In this document: positions 1 to 5,602 of the stretch, in pieces | Layout: each line of letters starts with the position of its first letter | Position numbering within the stretch: position 1 is the stretch's first letter | NCBI GenBank assembly: GCA_035250505.1 | Contig: DATFFC010000038.1 | Span: 1-10,126, forward strand | Reading direction: 5' to 3' | Length of the DNA: 10,126 nt | Source: DASSBQ01 sp035250505 | GTDB lineage: Bacteria; Nitrospirota; Nitrospiria; Nitrospirales; Nitrospiraceae | Translations under genes and position numbers: made by a program | Notes under the pieces: generated by a model | The model's database searches: none | Told to the model about the DNA's origin: nothing | The model's input: the letters and a program-made list of their open reading frames with translations, nothing else

Positions 1-111
1 CCTGGACCCATGCCGCCCGAGCCGGATCCGTTCCCATCGCCCCAACCACCGCTGCCTCCTCCGGAACCGTCTCCTGTCCCACCGACTCGACCGCCGATCC
101 CGCAGCTATGA
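1..111 (+). CDS. C-terminal end of a proline-rich protein (partial, 5' end outside window)
   Basis: Frame 1 is open from the first base to a TGA at 109-111 and encodes 36 residues, 20 of them proline, in PP, PEP, PSP and PPP runs with scattered Glu, Asp and Gln. A Pro-rich tail like this usually forms an extended, disordered spacer, for example at the end of a periplasmic protein or lipoprotein; no domain is visible, so no function can be given. The minus strand of the same bases reads as a Gly/Ser-rich stretch (GG, GSG, GWGDG), which is also protein-like. That reading has an in-frame stop just upstream of it and no good start or ribosome binding site, so I prefer the plus-strand reading. The low-complexity composition means the coding call rests on frame openness only. 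Confidence 0.45.
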   Translation, partial: PGPMPPEPDPFPSPQPPLPPPEPSPVPPTRPPIPQL

Positions 112-435
112 GATCTATTCACCAACTGGTATCGCTAAACACCTGGATCGGAGAATGATCGGCCGCGCATCATTGTCATTGCTGGGCTGCAGCTCCTATA
201 TGAATTCGCTCTTTTCTTATCTTCTGCCAGGCGGGTGGAACGGATGCGCGGTGAGGCTCGCAGCAGACATGCTTATCACGCGGCGGCTGGAAAGGAGGGG
301 CTCGGAGGTGCCGACATAGCGACAACTACGAGGCCAGTAGTCACAACGCACGGAACCCGCGATTGCTAATGAAGAGAGGCTGGAAGGATCAAATAAGGAA
401 ATGGCGCCGAGGCGACAGGCTGGCTCGATAGAGTT
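112..435. other. Intergenic stretch, no supported gene
   Basis: This stretch separates the stop of the proline-rich ORF from the stop of the minus-strand histidine kinase gene. A 54-codon plus-strand ORF (155-319) has a lipobox-like LLGC near its start, but its GGAG lies only 1-2 bases from the ATG and the rest looks random. An AGGAGG at 294-299 precedes no usable ORF. A small dyad, CGCC-GA-GGCG (405-414), lies past the kinase stop but is too short, and lacks a T-tract, to be called a terminator. I see no RNA gene or repeat. Confidence 0.6.
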
Positions 436-1599
436 TTACGCCCTCGGCAGGGTAAACGAGAACTTGCTGCCCCGGCCGGGTTGGCTTTCTACCCAGATTT
501 TGCCGCCATGCAGTTCGACGAGGCTCTTCGTAATGGCCAACCCCAGTCCCATGCCTTCCTGGACCGGCGAAGGAGCGCGATGGAATTTCTGAAACACCTT
601 CTCCTGATGGGCGGGTGGAATCCCGCAGCCGGTATCCGTGACTGTGATGGTGACCTGCTGATCATCCGTCATCGTGGATTGCACCACGACGTCGCCGCTC
701 TTCGGAGTGAATTTGAGGGCGTTGTGCATGAGATTGTGCAGCACCTGCTCTAATCGATGTCGATCGGCTCTCACCGGCACGTCGACCAAATCCACCGCTT
801 GAATAGTGATCGCCTTGCTCTTGGCCGCTGACTCAAAATCCCTCAGAACATCCGTGACGACTTGTGCGATCGACACATCATCCAGATCCAACGGCATCTC
901 CCCCGCCTCAATGCGCGACAGATCCAGGAGCATATTCGTCAAGCGGATCACCCGATCGGTGTTGTAGCCGATACGGGTCAAATAATGCGTGACCTGATCG
1001 GGCAACTGGCCCGCCACTCCTTCAAGGAGATTATCAATGTATCCTTTGATGGCCGTCAGAGGCGATCGCACTTCATGCGACGCAACCGAAATGGACAACG
1101 ACTTGAGATGATCCAATTCTTCCAGCCGCTTGTTCGCATCTTCGAGACGTTGCAGCGCGTGATGGAGTTCCTCCTCCACCCGCTTGCGTTCCGTCAAGTC
1201 GCTGGTGATCTTCGCATACCCCTTCACGGTCCCCGCCTCATTGTAGAGGGCCGTGAGCACGACATAGGCCCAAAAACGGGATCCGTCTTTTCGTATGCGC
1301 CACCCCTCGTCGATCACCCGGCCCTCGTGGGCCGCCTTCTGAAGGAGCTTCCGCGGCTTGCCCTCGTCAATATCCGCGGCCGGGAAGAATCTCGTAAAAG
1401 AGTGACCGATGATTTCTTCGGCTCGATAGCCTTTCATCAGTTCGGCGCCCGCGTTCCAGGTCTTGACGATACCGTCGACATCCAAGATGAGGATGGCATA
1501 GTCCTTTACTCCTTCCAGCGGTAAGCCGATGAACTCCCCACTCTTCTTCTTCCGAGGCTTTGTCGGCTTACGACTAGGTATTGCGGTGTCGTCATCCAT
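436..1599 (-). CDS. Soluble PAS-domain sensor histidine kinase
   Basis: This 387-aa kinase should autophosphorylate on histidine and pass the phosphate to a response regulator, most likely the one encoded just upstream. A basic N-terminus (residues 10-20, KPTKPRKKKS) leads into a PAS/PAC sensor domain at about 30-140, with WNAGAELMKGY and the PAC-type end GYAKITSDLTERKR. A coiled linker (about 140-165) follows. The HisKA H-box is SHEVRSPLTAIKGY with the phospho-acceptor His175. The HATPase domain has the N-box around Asn293 (NALKFTP), G1 box DTGCGIP (322-328) and G2 box GMGLGLAITKSLVELHGG (349-366). No membrane segment or signal peptide is present, so it senses a cytoplasmic cue; the PAS ligand cannot be read from sequence. 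The ATG has only a weak upstream AGG. The gene starts 24 bases after the regulator stop, consistent with one operon. Confidence 0.95.
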   Translation of the reverse strand: MDDDTAIPSRKPTKPRKKKSGEFIGLPLEGVKDYAILILDVDGIVKTWNAGAELMKGYRAEEIIGHSFTRFFPAADIDEGKPRKLLQKAAHEGRVIDEGWRIRKDGSRFWAYVVLTALYNEAGTVKGYAKITSDLTERKRVEEELHHALQRLEDANKRLEELDHLKSLSISVASHEVRSPLTAIKGYIDNLLEGVAGQLPDQVTHYLTRIGYNTDRVIRLTNMLLDLSRIEAGEMPLDLDDVSIAQVVTDVLRDFESAAKSKAITIQAVDLVDVPVRADRHRLEQVLHNLMHNALKFTPKSGDVVVQSTMTDDQQVTITVTDTGCGIPPAHQEKVFQKFHRAPSPVQEGMGLGLAITKSLVELHGGKIWVESQPGRGSKFSFTLPRA

Positions 1600-1623
1600 T
1601 CAGGGACCTGAAAATCGTATCGG

Positions 1624-2022
1624 CTACGAAGCGAGCGGCTGTTCCACCGGACCGAAACACGAATGCAACGCCTGTTTGAGTTCCTTAATCCCGAACGGTT
1701 TGGAGATATACCCGCAGGCGCCTGCATTTGATGCTTTCGCGGCACGAATGCGCGTTTGGGATGCCGACATGATCAGTACGGGCAGGTCGGGATATGTCTG
1801 GCGCGCACGCACGAGAACCTGATCTCCCGAAATTTTCGGCAAGTTCAGATCCAGAAGCACGCCATGGAACGAGTTCTTCTGCAACATTTCCATTGCGGCA
1901 CTTCCGTCCTCCGCACATGAGACCGCATATCCGTACAGCTCCAAGCGATCGCGCAGCGCCTGACACTGATCCGGATCGTCCTCTATCACCAACAGTCGCC
2001 TGAGCGTTGGTTGGAGCGCCAT
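1624..2022 (-). CDS. Single-domain (CheY-like) response regulator
   Basis: A stand-alone receiver domain with no output domain. From the chosen ATG it is 132 aa, close to a bare receiver plus a short tail. The acidic pocket is Glu14-Asp15 (LLVIEDDPDQ), the phospho-acceptor is Asp58 (GVLLDLNLP), the switch Ser is Ser86 (VLIMSAS) and the conserved Lys is Lys108 (ISKPFG). The open frame extends four codons further to a GTG at 2034. However, the GAGG overlapping that codon lies 6 bases before the ATG at 2020-2022, so the ATG is the better start. The gene lies directly upstream of the PAS histidine kinase on the same strand, and the two probably form a cognate pair. With no DNA-binding or enzymatic domain, it must act by protein contact or as a phosphorelay intermediate; which one is not visible here. 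Confidence 0.93.
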   Translation of the reverse strand: MALQPTLRRLLVIEDDPDQCQALRDRLELYGYAVSCAEDGSAAMEMLQKNSFHGVLLDLNLPKISGDQVLVRARQTYPDLPVLIMSASQTRIRAAKASNAGACGYISKPFGIKELKQALHSCFGPVEQPLAS

Positions 2023-2028
2023 ACCGCA

Positions 2029-2032
2029 CCTC
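2029..2032 (-). promoter_or_regulatory. Ribosome binding site choosing the response-regulator ATG
   Basis: GAGG on the minus strand, 6 bases before the ATG at 2020-2022. It overlaps the alternative GTG start (2032-2034), which therefore cannot use it. No comparable purine-rich site precedes the GTG. Confidence 0.6.
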
Positions 2033-2121
2033 ACACAAGAGACGTGTGCCGACGGATTGACTCAGCACTATGTTCGGTCGCCAAGTTCACCACATCGCGC
2101 TCTTCTCTTAAAGTTACACCC

Positions 2122-2165
2122 GTGTATCGCCTTGGATACTGGGGTGTATTCGATTGGATACCGTG
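2122..2165. repeat. Two-copy tandem repeat, 22-bp period, candidate operator array
   Basis: Two adjacent 22-bp units (2122-2143 and 2144-2165) share GTGTAT-N4-TTGGATAC exactly (14 of 14 conserved positions) while the four bases between the two blocks differ completely. Each unit also contains a small dyad, GTAT-N7-ATAC, extended in unit 1 to GTATC-N6-GATAC. A 22-bp period is close to two helical turns, so bound proteins would sit on the same DNA face, as expected for an operator. It lies 100-143 bases upstream of the response-regulator ATG and downstream of the stop of the 25-aa ORF. Both are on the minus strand, so the regulator operon is the likeliest target. The regulator itself has no DNA-binding domain, so the binding protein would be another one. 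Confidence 0.5.
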
Positions 2166-2193
2166 GATAATAAGCAGCGCATCAGCGATTCAA

Positions 2194-2271
2194 TCATCCC
2201 CAGACCCTCTTGAGAAGGAAAATGCCTGCAGATGCACTCACCAGTACCGAAATCCCCATCATGTAATCCAT
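2194..2271 (-). CDS. Small single-span membrane protein, 25 aa
   Basis: A 25-codon ORF from ATG (2269-2271) to TGA (2194-2196). It begins MDYMM, has a hydrophobic stretch from about residue 6 to 20 (GISVLVSASAGIFLL) and ends in the basic-aromatic KRVWG. This is the layout of a one-helix miniprotein with a positively charged C-terminal end. A GGGAGG on the minus strand lies 9 bases before the ATG, a good ribosome binding site and better than those of several larger genes here. It stands alone, between the response-regulator operon (same strand) and the divergent lipoprotein gene. I do not recognise a family and cannot assign a function. Proteins this short are commonly missed by gene callers. 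Chance occurrence of such an ORF cannot be excluded without finding homologues. Confidence 0.5.
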   Translation of the reverse strand: MDYMMGISVLVSASAGIFLLKRVWG

Positions 2272-2280
2272 TGTCGCTAG

Positions 2281-2286
2281 CCTCCC
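2281..2286 (-). promoter_or_regulatory. Ribosome binding site of the 25-aa membrane protein
   Basis: GGGAGG on the minus strand (CCTCCC on plus), separated by 9 bases from the ATG at 2269-2271. It is the main support, besides the hydrophobic profile, for calling the small ORF real. Confidence 0.5.
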
Positions 2287-2373
2287 TTGTCGTTGACTTG
2301 CCTTGATGCACCTTTGTTGTGCAATCCTTGTACCGTGATGGAAGCACTATGGTTTAGCGGCTGATGTGTCATG

Positions 2374-2398
2374 CATCGGCCGGCCCGGACCGCCGATG
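2374..2398. other. Strong hairpin in the divergent intergenic region
   Basis: CATCGGC (2374-2380) and GCCGATG (2392-2398) are perfect 7-base inverted arms around an 11-base GC-rich centre that can add two more G-C pairs after a single-base bulge. No T-run follows on the plus strand (CCGATCTCC) or the minus strand, so a classical intrinsic terminator is unlikely. It sits about 110 bases upstream of the lipoprotein ATG and upstream of the 25-aa ORF on the other strand, so it could be a protein-binding dyad. Its role is not determined by the sequence. Confidence 0.4.
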
Positions 2399-2416
2399 TC
2401 CGATCTCCGTCACGTT

Positions 2417-2445
2417 GTGCATTTTGAATCGATCTATGGTACAAA
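2417..2445 (+). promoter_or_regulatory. Candidate promoter of the lipoprotein gene at 2509
   Basis: An extended -10 of the form TG-G-TACAAA (2437-2445; four of six matches to TATAAT) is preceded at 17 bases by GTGCAT (2417-2422), a weak -35; TTGTGC (2415-2420) at 19 bases is the alternative. It lies about 65 bases upstream of the preferred start. The match is partial, and the sigma factors of this organism may not follow the E. coli consensus. Confidence 0.3.
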
Positions 2446-2508
2446 ATCGCGCCCCGTACGATGAACCCCGACAGGAGCGACTGTGCGACGGTCGGAGCCG
2501 GCGGCTTT

Positions 2509-3705
2509 ATGCGTATCTCTTGCTATAGATATGTCTTACTCACGGCCGCCGGAGCCTGCCTGCTTTCTGTGTCCGGATGCCTTTCTCCCATCACGCTCAA
2601 CCGAGCGGTGACCGCCTATGATGAAGCAGTCACCGATGCGGCCTCCAAGCAGTTGCTGATCAATATCGCGCGGGCCCACCATCATCGGCCGATTCATTTC
2701 ACCGGCGTGTCGAGCATTGCCGCGACATTCGACTTTCGGGCCAACGCCGGCGCCACGCCGGCTATGGGAGGAGAGGCCGGAGCAGTGCTCCTGCCGATTT
2801 TCGGCGGCTCTGTCGCGGAAAATCCTACCTTCACCATCACGCCGATCGAAGGGGAGGACTTCACCAAACGACTGCTGACCCCGTTCCAAGAAAACAAACT
2901 CTTGTTGCTCCTCCGCCAGGGTGTGGACATCGACCTCTTACTGAGACTGATGGCAAATGAGTTGCGCGTAAAGAAAGGCGGGCAAGAGATCGCCTACTTC
3001 AACTGGCCGACGGACCAGAGCGGGTATGACATGTTTCGCCGGGTGGTTCTGCATCTCTCGGCAATCCAGGATCACAACAAACTCTATGCCGAGCCGCTGA
3101 CCTTTGAGAGAACCTGGACGATTCCTTCGGAGTCGATCACGGCGGAGGGATTCAAGGCGTTGGAAGAGGCGTATCTCGTCTCCTACAACCGCGACGACAA
3201 GACATACACCTTGCGCAAACAAGTGGCCGGCCGCATTTTCATCACCAACTACGACCCCGACACCTTAACCCCTGAGGAGCGCATGCGCCTCAACGATGAA
3301 ACCAATGAATGGCCGACCAACGATGTGTCGGTCGATATCCGTCCCGGATATTTCGGCGGCGAGTGGCCGATTAGGGGGGAATTTCGCCTGCGGAGCTTCC
3401 ATGGCATCCTGAATTTCCTGGGCGAGTCTCTGGAAGAGCAGCCGGAACATCACGTGGAGAAGGACGAACGGACGCCGGAGGTGGCCGAAAACCCGATCAA
3501 GACCATGGATCTTATACTAAGCGACTCGGCGATTGAGGGAGCAGACCTTTCCATCAAGTCACACGGGAAGTATTATTCCGTGAACGCGCTGGGGCCTCAA
3601 TCCCGCTGGAACCGCGAAGCCTTTCGCTTGCTTTCTCAACTCTTTCAAATGACCGTAACGGAAGTGCCGCGCACCGGCATCCCAAGCATCACCATTGCCA
3701 AATAG
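2509..3705 (+). CDS. Lipoprotein of unknown function, 398 aa
   Basis: The precursor begins MRISCYRYVLL, with a hydrophobic core and a typical lipobox VSGC; the lipidated cysteine is residue 24. The mature protein should therefore be membrane-anchored and face the periplasm, or sit at the outer membrane since Leu, not Asp, follows the Cys. The early mature region (AYDEAVTDAASKQLLINIARAHHHRPIHFTGVSSIAATFDF, cited in parts: AVTAYDEAV, QLLINIARA, HRPIHFTGVSS) has the look of a conserved family I associate with uncharacterised proteins. I know no function for it. The frame is open 16 codons further to an ATG at 2461, but that start has no ribosome binding site and would put a hydrophilic leader before the signal peptide; GGAG at 2494-2497 favours 2509, though the 11-base spacing is long. 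No enzyme motif is visible. The C-terminal half is soluble and mixed alpha/beta in character. Confidence 0.85.
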   Translation: MRISCYRYVLLTAAGACLLSVSGCLSPITLNRAVTAYDEAVTDAASKQLLINIARAHHHRPIHFTGVSSIAATFDFRANAGATPAMGGEAGAVLLPIFGGSVAENPTFTITPIEGEDFTKRLLTPFQENKLLLLLRQGVDIDLLLRLMANELRVKKGGQEIAYFNWPTDQSGYDMFRRVVLHLSAIQDHNKLYAEPLTFERTWTIPSESITAEGFKALEEAYLVSYNRDDKTYTLRKQVAGRIFITNYDPDTLTPEERMRLNDETNEWPTNDVSVDIRPGYFGGEWPIRGEFRLRSFHGILNFLGESLEEQPEHHVEKDERTPEVAENPIKTMDLILSDSAIEGADLSIKSHGKYYSVNALGPQSRWNREAFRLLSQLFQMTVTEVPRTGIPSITIAK

Positions 3706-3885
3706 CCGGCCGTTTCATCTTTGGTACTCGTTCGACGGGAGGGCGCCCTCGAGCCGCCATATCATGCTCCATGGAGGACCTACCGGTCTTCAGGCCGGCG
3801 ACGAACCCCCGATGGTGCGACGCGCTCGGCGCTTGTCCGGGTCATCGCTCGGTCCTGTAACAGACAATTAACTACCGACTCTTCT

Positions 3886-3901
3886 GCATCGATGCTATAG
3901 A
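3886..3901 (+). promoter_or_regulatory. Candidate extended -10 promoter with overlapping palindrome
   Basis: TG-C-TATAGA (3893-3901) fits an extended -10 element (four of six hexamer matches) and is directly preceded by the 10-bp palindrome GCATCGATGC (3886-3895), which overlaps it. No convincing -35 is seen at 16-18 bases. It lies about 80 bases before the GTG of the outer-membrane protein gene and is the only promoter-like element seen before that gene pair. Confidence 0.3.
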
Positions 3902-3966
3902 GAAGGCACAACACCCGCGAATCCGTGGAAGGAAAGTGAACCGTGCCTCCCTGTGCCGGCGAGGAC

Positions 3967-3972
3967 GGGGAG
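3967..3972 (+). promoter_or_regulatory. Ribosome binding site choosing the GTG at 3980
   Basis: GGGGAG ends 7 bases before the GTG at 3980-3982. The alternative upstream GTG (3953) has no site at a proper distance, and the shorter protein has a cleaner signal peptide. Confidence 0.55.
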
Positions 3973-3979
3973 ACTCTGT

Positions 3980-4819
3980 GTGATTGATTCAGGGACGCAT
4001 TTCGTTCGGCCCCGCTGGTGCCGCATTTGTTTATTCGCAACGGGACTACTCCTCCTTACCAACAGCGCAGCCTGGGCTGTGCGTCCATTTGTCACGGATG
4101 ATGCCCGCATCGTCTACAAGGGGCAGGTGGAAATGGAAAACTTCGCCGGCATCTCCATGAGCAGCGGAGATAAACCGACCATCGAAGCCAGATCGCTCCA
4201 AGGCGCCGCATTTACCGACCGTTTTGAACTGATCGCTGGGGGCTTCGGCTTCAGTTACTATGACAACCAGGCGCGGCCGCTGGACATGCTGATTCAGCCC
4301 AAGTACGTCATCTACCGCTCCTTCGGCGCAATCCCCTCCGTCTCGGTCGCAGCCGCCTCGCTATTTCCTCTTAGCGGCAACCGCCAGCTTTGGGATTCTT
4401 ACGCCATGGCCCATATCAGTTGGTTTCTTTTTACGCCTAAAGAAAGCTCGGATCCCTATGACAACGACTTGGCCATCCATATCAACATCGGCACCAAGTC
4501 GCAGTATGATGCCGGCCCGGCCACCTATCGCAGCAAGGTCTATTGGGCGGCCGGGTTCGAAGTCATTACCTTGAGCCGCGAGATTCGCTTTCTGGGAGAA
4601 GTCTTTAACGGGGACCCCTTTGCATATGAAACCGAATTTCCTGCGTACCAGACCGGATTTCGATGGTATAAAAGTCCCAACGTGCAGATGGATCTTGTGT
4701 TTCGGGGCGCGCGGAACGGCTCGGAAGAGGCCAGGTTGTCTGCCGGCGTCGGTACCGGCCCAGGCTGGACCTATACGACGCAGGTTGGATTGCGGGTGCT
4801 GTTTGATGTATTCAGATAG
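3980..4819 (+). CDS. Predicted outer-membrane beta-barrel protein, 279 aa
   Basis: A GTG start at 3980 gives a signal peptide with a basic N-region (HFVRPRWCR), a hydrophobic core (ICLFATGLLLL) and a likely signal peptidase I site after SAAWA. The mature protein starts VRPFVTDDARIVYKGQVEMEN, cited here as RPFVTDDA plus the following amphipathic strand. That opening is typical of uncharacterised outer-membrane proteins related to the MetA/phenol-pathway transporter group. The rest is built of alternating amphipathic strands (FELIAGGFGFSYYD, QPKYVIYRSF, DLAIHINIGT, YWAAGFEVITL, FRWYKSPNVQMDLVFRG) and ends in an aromatic-terminated strand, LRVLFDVFR. These are beta-barrel features, and 279 aa would fit about 12 strands. 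No substrate can be inferred. The GTG at 3953 would lengthen it by nine residues. A small lipoprotein gene begins 33 bases after the stop, probably in the same transcript. Confidence 0.8.
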   Translation: MIDSGTHFVRPRWCRICLFATGLLLLTNSAAWAVRPFVTDDARIVYKGQVEMENFAGISMSSGDKPTIEARSLQGAAFTDRFELIAGGFGFSYYDNQARPLDMLIQPKYVIYRSFGAIPSVSVAAASLFPLSGNRQLWDSYAMAHISWFLFTPKESSDPYDNDLAIHINIGTKSQYDAGPATYRSKVYWAAGFEVITLSREIRFLGEVFNGDPFAYETEFPAYQTGFRWYKSPNVQMDLVFRGARNGSEEARLSAGVGTGPGWTYTTQVGLRVLFDVFR

Positions 4820-4840
4820 TATGGCCTTTGATGAGTTATG

Positions 4841-4846
4841 AGGAGG
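4841..4846 (+). promoter_or_regulatory. Ribosome binding site choosing the ATG at 4853
   Basis: A full AGGAGG ends 6 bases before the ATG at 4853-4855. The upstream in-frame ATG at 4838 overlaps the site itself and cannot use it, so the 84-aa product is preferred to the 89-aa one. Confidence 0.75.
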
Positions 4847-4852
4847 TCTTGC

Positions 4853-5107
4853 ATGGTTCCGGTCCGGATCGGTATGGCAATGATCGGGTTGCTCTCCTCT
4901 TTATTTGGCTGCGGCCTCGACGGAATCAGCGGTCAACTGGTGCGGATCGATCAGAACTTGTACGTCGTGAAGACGCCGAGCGGAGAAGAGTACGCATTAC
5001 ATATCGACAATCGCACGCGAAGGGACCCCGTGGCCCCCGGCGACAATATCCATGCGTACGTCGGGAAAGACGGGCATGCAGAGTTCGTGCAGCGGCTTGA
5101 CCCATAG
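4853..5107 (+). CDS. Small lipoprotein with OB-fold-like domain, 84 aa
   Basis: The precursor starts MVPVRIGMAMIGLLSSLFGC, with a short hydrophobic core and a lipobox LFGC; the acylated cysteine would be residue 20 and is followed by Gly-Leu-Asp. The mature part of about 64 residues has four to five short beta strands (GQLVRIDQNLYVVKT, EYALHIDN, GDNIHAYVGKDG, HAEFVQRL). The pattern of GQLVRID, YVVKTPSGEEY, LHID and PGDNIHAYV is that of small OB-fold-like (DUF5666-type) proteins that I associate with Nitrospira genomes, where they occur in multiple copies. Their function is unknown; binding of a small ligand or of a partner in the envelope is a guess. It follows the outer-membrane protein gene by 33 bases and is probably in its operon. 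Its stop faces the Nudix gene stop 24 bases away. Confidence 0.82.
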   Translation: MVPVRIGMAMIGLLSSLFGCGLDGISGQLVRIDQNLYVVKTPSGEEYALHIDNRTRRDPVAPGDNIHAYVGKDGHAEFVQRLDP

Positions 5108-5131
5108 CCTGCTCTTGGCCTTCCGGAAACG

Positions 5132-5602
5132 TCACGCTCCTGACTCCCGTACGAGTCGTTCCAATTCATCCATCAAGGGCCGCTGGCCCTTGAGTAGCTT
5201 CTCGCGGGCCGCGGAACACGTAAGCCATCCGCCGCGATCCACTTCTGGAAATTCCTGCCGTCGTCCCGATCGGGGCGGCCATTCAATAGTAAAGGTATTG
5301 CTCTTCAACACGGCGGGATCGAGGTCTCCTTCCACCGCCCAGGCATGCACGATCTTGCCGCCCGGCTGCCTGACCGGCGACATCTTGTGAAATTTTCCTT
5401 CCACCCGCAGACCGGTCTCCTCGAAGAACTCCCGTTTCGCTTCGCTAAGAAGATCGGAATCCGGATCACATTCGCCCTTGGGAATCGACCAGGCTCCTTT
5501 GTCTTTGTTCTTCCAATAGGGTCCGCCCGGGTGGACGAGAAATACCTCCGGTTCATCACGCCGGCGATACACCAGGAGCCCTGCGCTTACTTTCTTTCCC
5601 AT
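5132..5602 (-). CDS. Nudix hydrolase, COG4119-type NTP pyrophosphohydrolase
   Basis: A 156-aa cytoplasmic protein whose full length is a single Nudix domain. It begins KKVSAGLLVYRRR, then VFLVHPGGPYW and the Nudix box from Gly43 (GECDPDSDLLSEAKREFFEETG). The metal-binding core REFFEETG is intact (Arg57, Glu58, Glu61, Glu62, Gly64). The first Glu of the consensus (G-x5-E) is Ser49 here; that residue is not one of the core metal ligands. Downstream, VRQPGGKIVHAWAVEGDLDP, SNTFTIEWPPRSGRRQEFPEVDRGGW is characteristic of the COG4119 subgroup (key parts: KIVHAWA, EWPPRSGR, EFPEVDR). Members hydrolyse nucleoside diphosphate-linked compounds; the actual substrate is unknown. The ATG is preceded by GAGGGAGG. 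It reads toward the small lipoprotein gene and away from the TetR operon. Confidence 0.93.
   Translation of the reverse strand: MGKKVSAGLLVYRRRDEPEVFLVHPGGPYWKNKDKGAWSIPKGECDPDSDLLSEAKREFFEETGLRVEGKFHKMSPVRQPGGKIVHAWAVEGDLDPAVLKSNTFTIEWPPRSGRRQEFPEVDRGGWLTCSAAREKLLKGQRPLMDELERLVRESGA

Larger units (their letters stand above)
3706..3979. other. Intergenic region with several short dyads
   Basis: Between the lipoprotein stop and the beta-barrel gene there are a 12-bp perfect palindrome GAGGGCGCCCTC (3739-3750), a 10-bp palindrome CTCCATGGAG (3767-3776), and a stem-loop at 3783-3798 (CCGGTC, loop TTCA, GGCCGG, one G-U pair). None is followed by a T-run, so none is a clear intrinsic terminator; together they may still end transcription of the lipoprotein gene. 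A 36-codon ORF at about 3765-3875 lacks a ribosome binding site and is not called. Confidence 0.4.

Noticed and set aside
1..105. Gly/Ser-rich reading of the minus strand
   Set aside because: An in-frame TAG lies shortly upstream (around 133), only weak TTG/GTG starts without a ribosome binding site remain, and no signal peptide precedes it. The proline-rich plus reading has an unbroken frame to the window edge and a proper stop.
155..319. 54-codon plus-strand ORF with a lipobox-like LLGC
   Set aside because: The GGAG is only 1-2 bases from the ATG, the hydrophobic core before the Cys is too short (about 7 residues), and the remainder has no protein-like pattern.
862..1524. 220-codon open frame on the plus strand
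   Set aside because: It lies wholly antisense to the histidine kinase, whose PAS, H-, N- and G-boxes are unmistakable. Its translation has no domain or signal, and long antisense frames are common in GC-rich genes.
2029..2180. Sigma-54 promoter before the response-regulator operon
   Set aside because: TTGGCG on the minus strand resembles a -24 box, but no GC occurs at the required distance for a -12 box.
2114..2347. 77-codon minus-strand ORF in the divergent intergenic region
   Set aside because: No ribosome binding site and a random-looking hydrophilic product. The better-supported 25-aa ORF lies within the same bases in another frame.
3739..3750. 12-bp palindrome GAGGGCGCCCTC as a terminator
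   Set aside because: It has no loop and no following T-run. It is noted only as a dyad in the intergenic entry.
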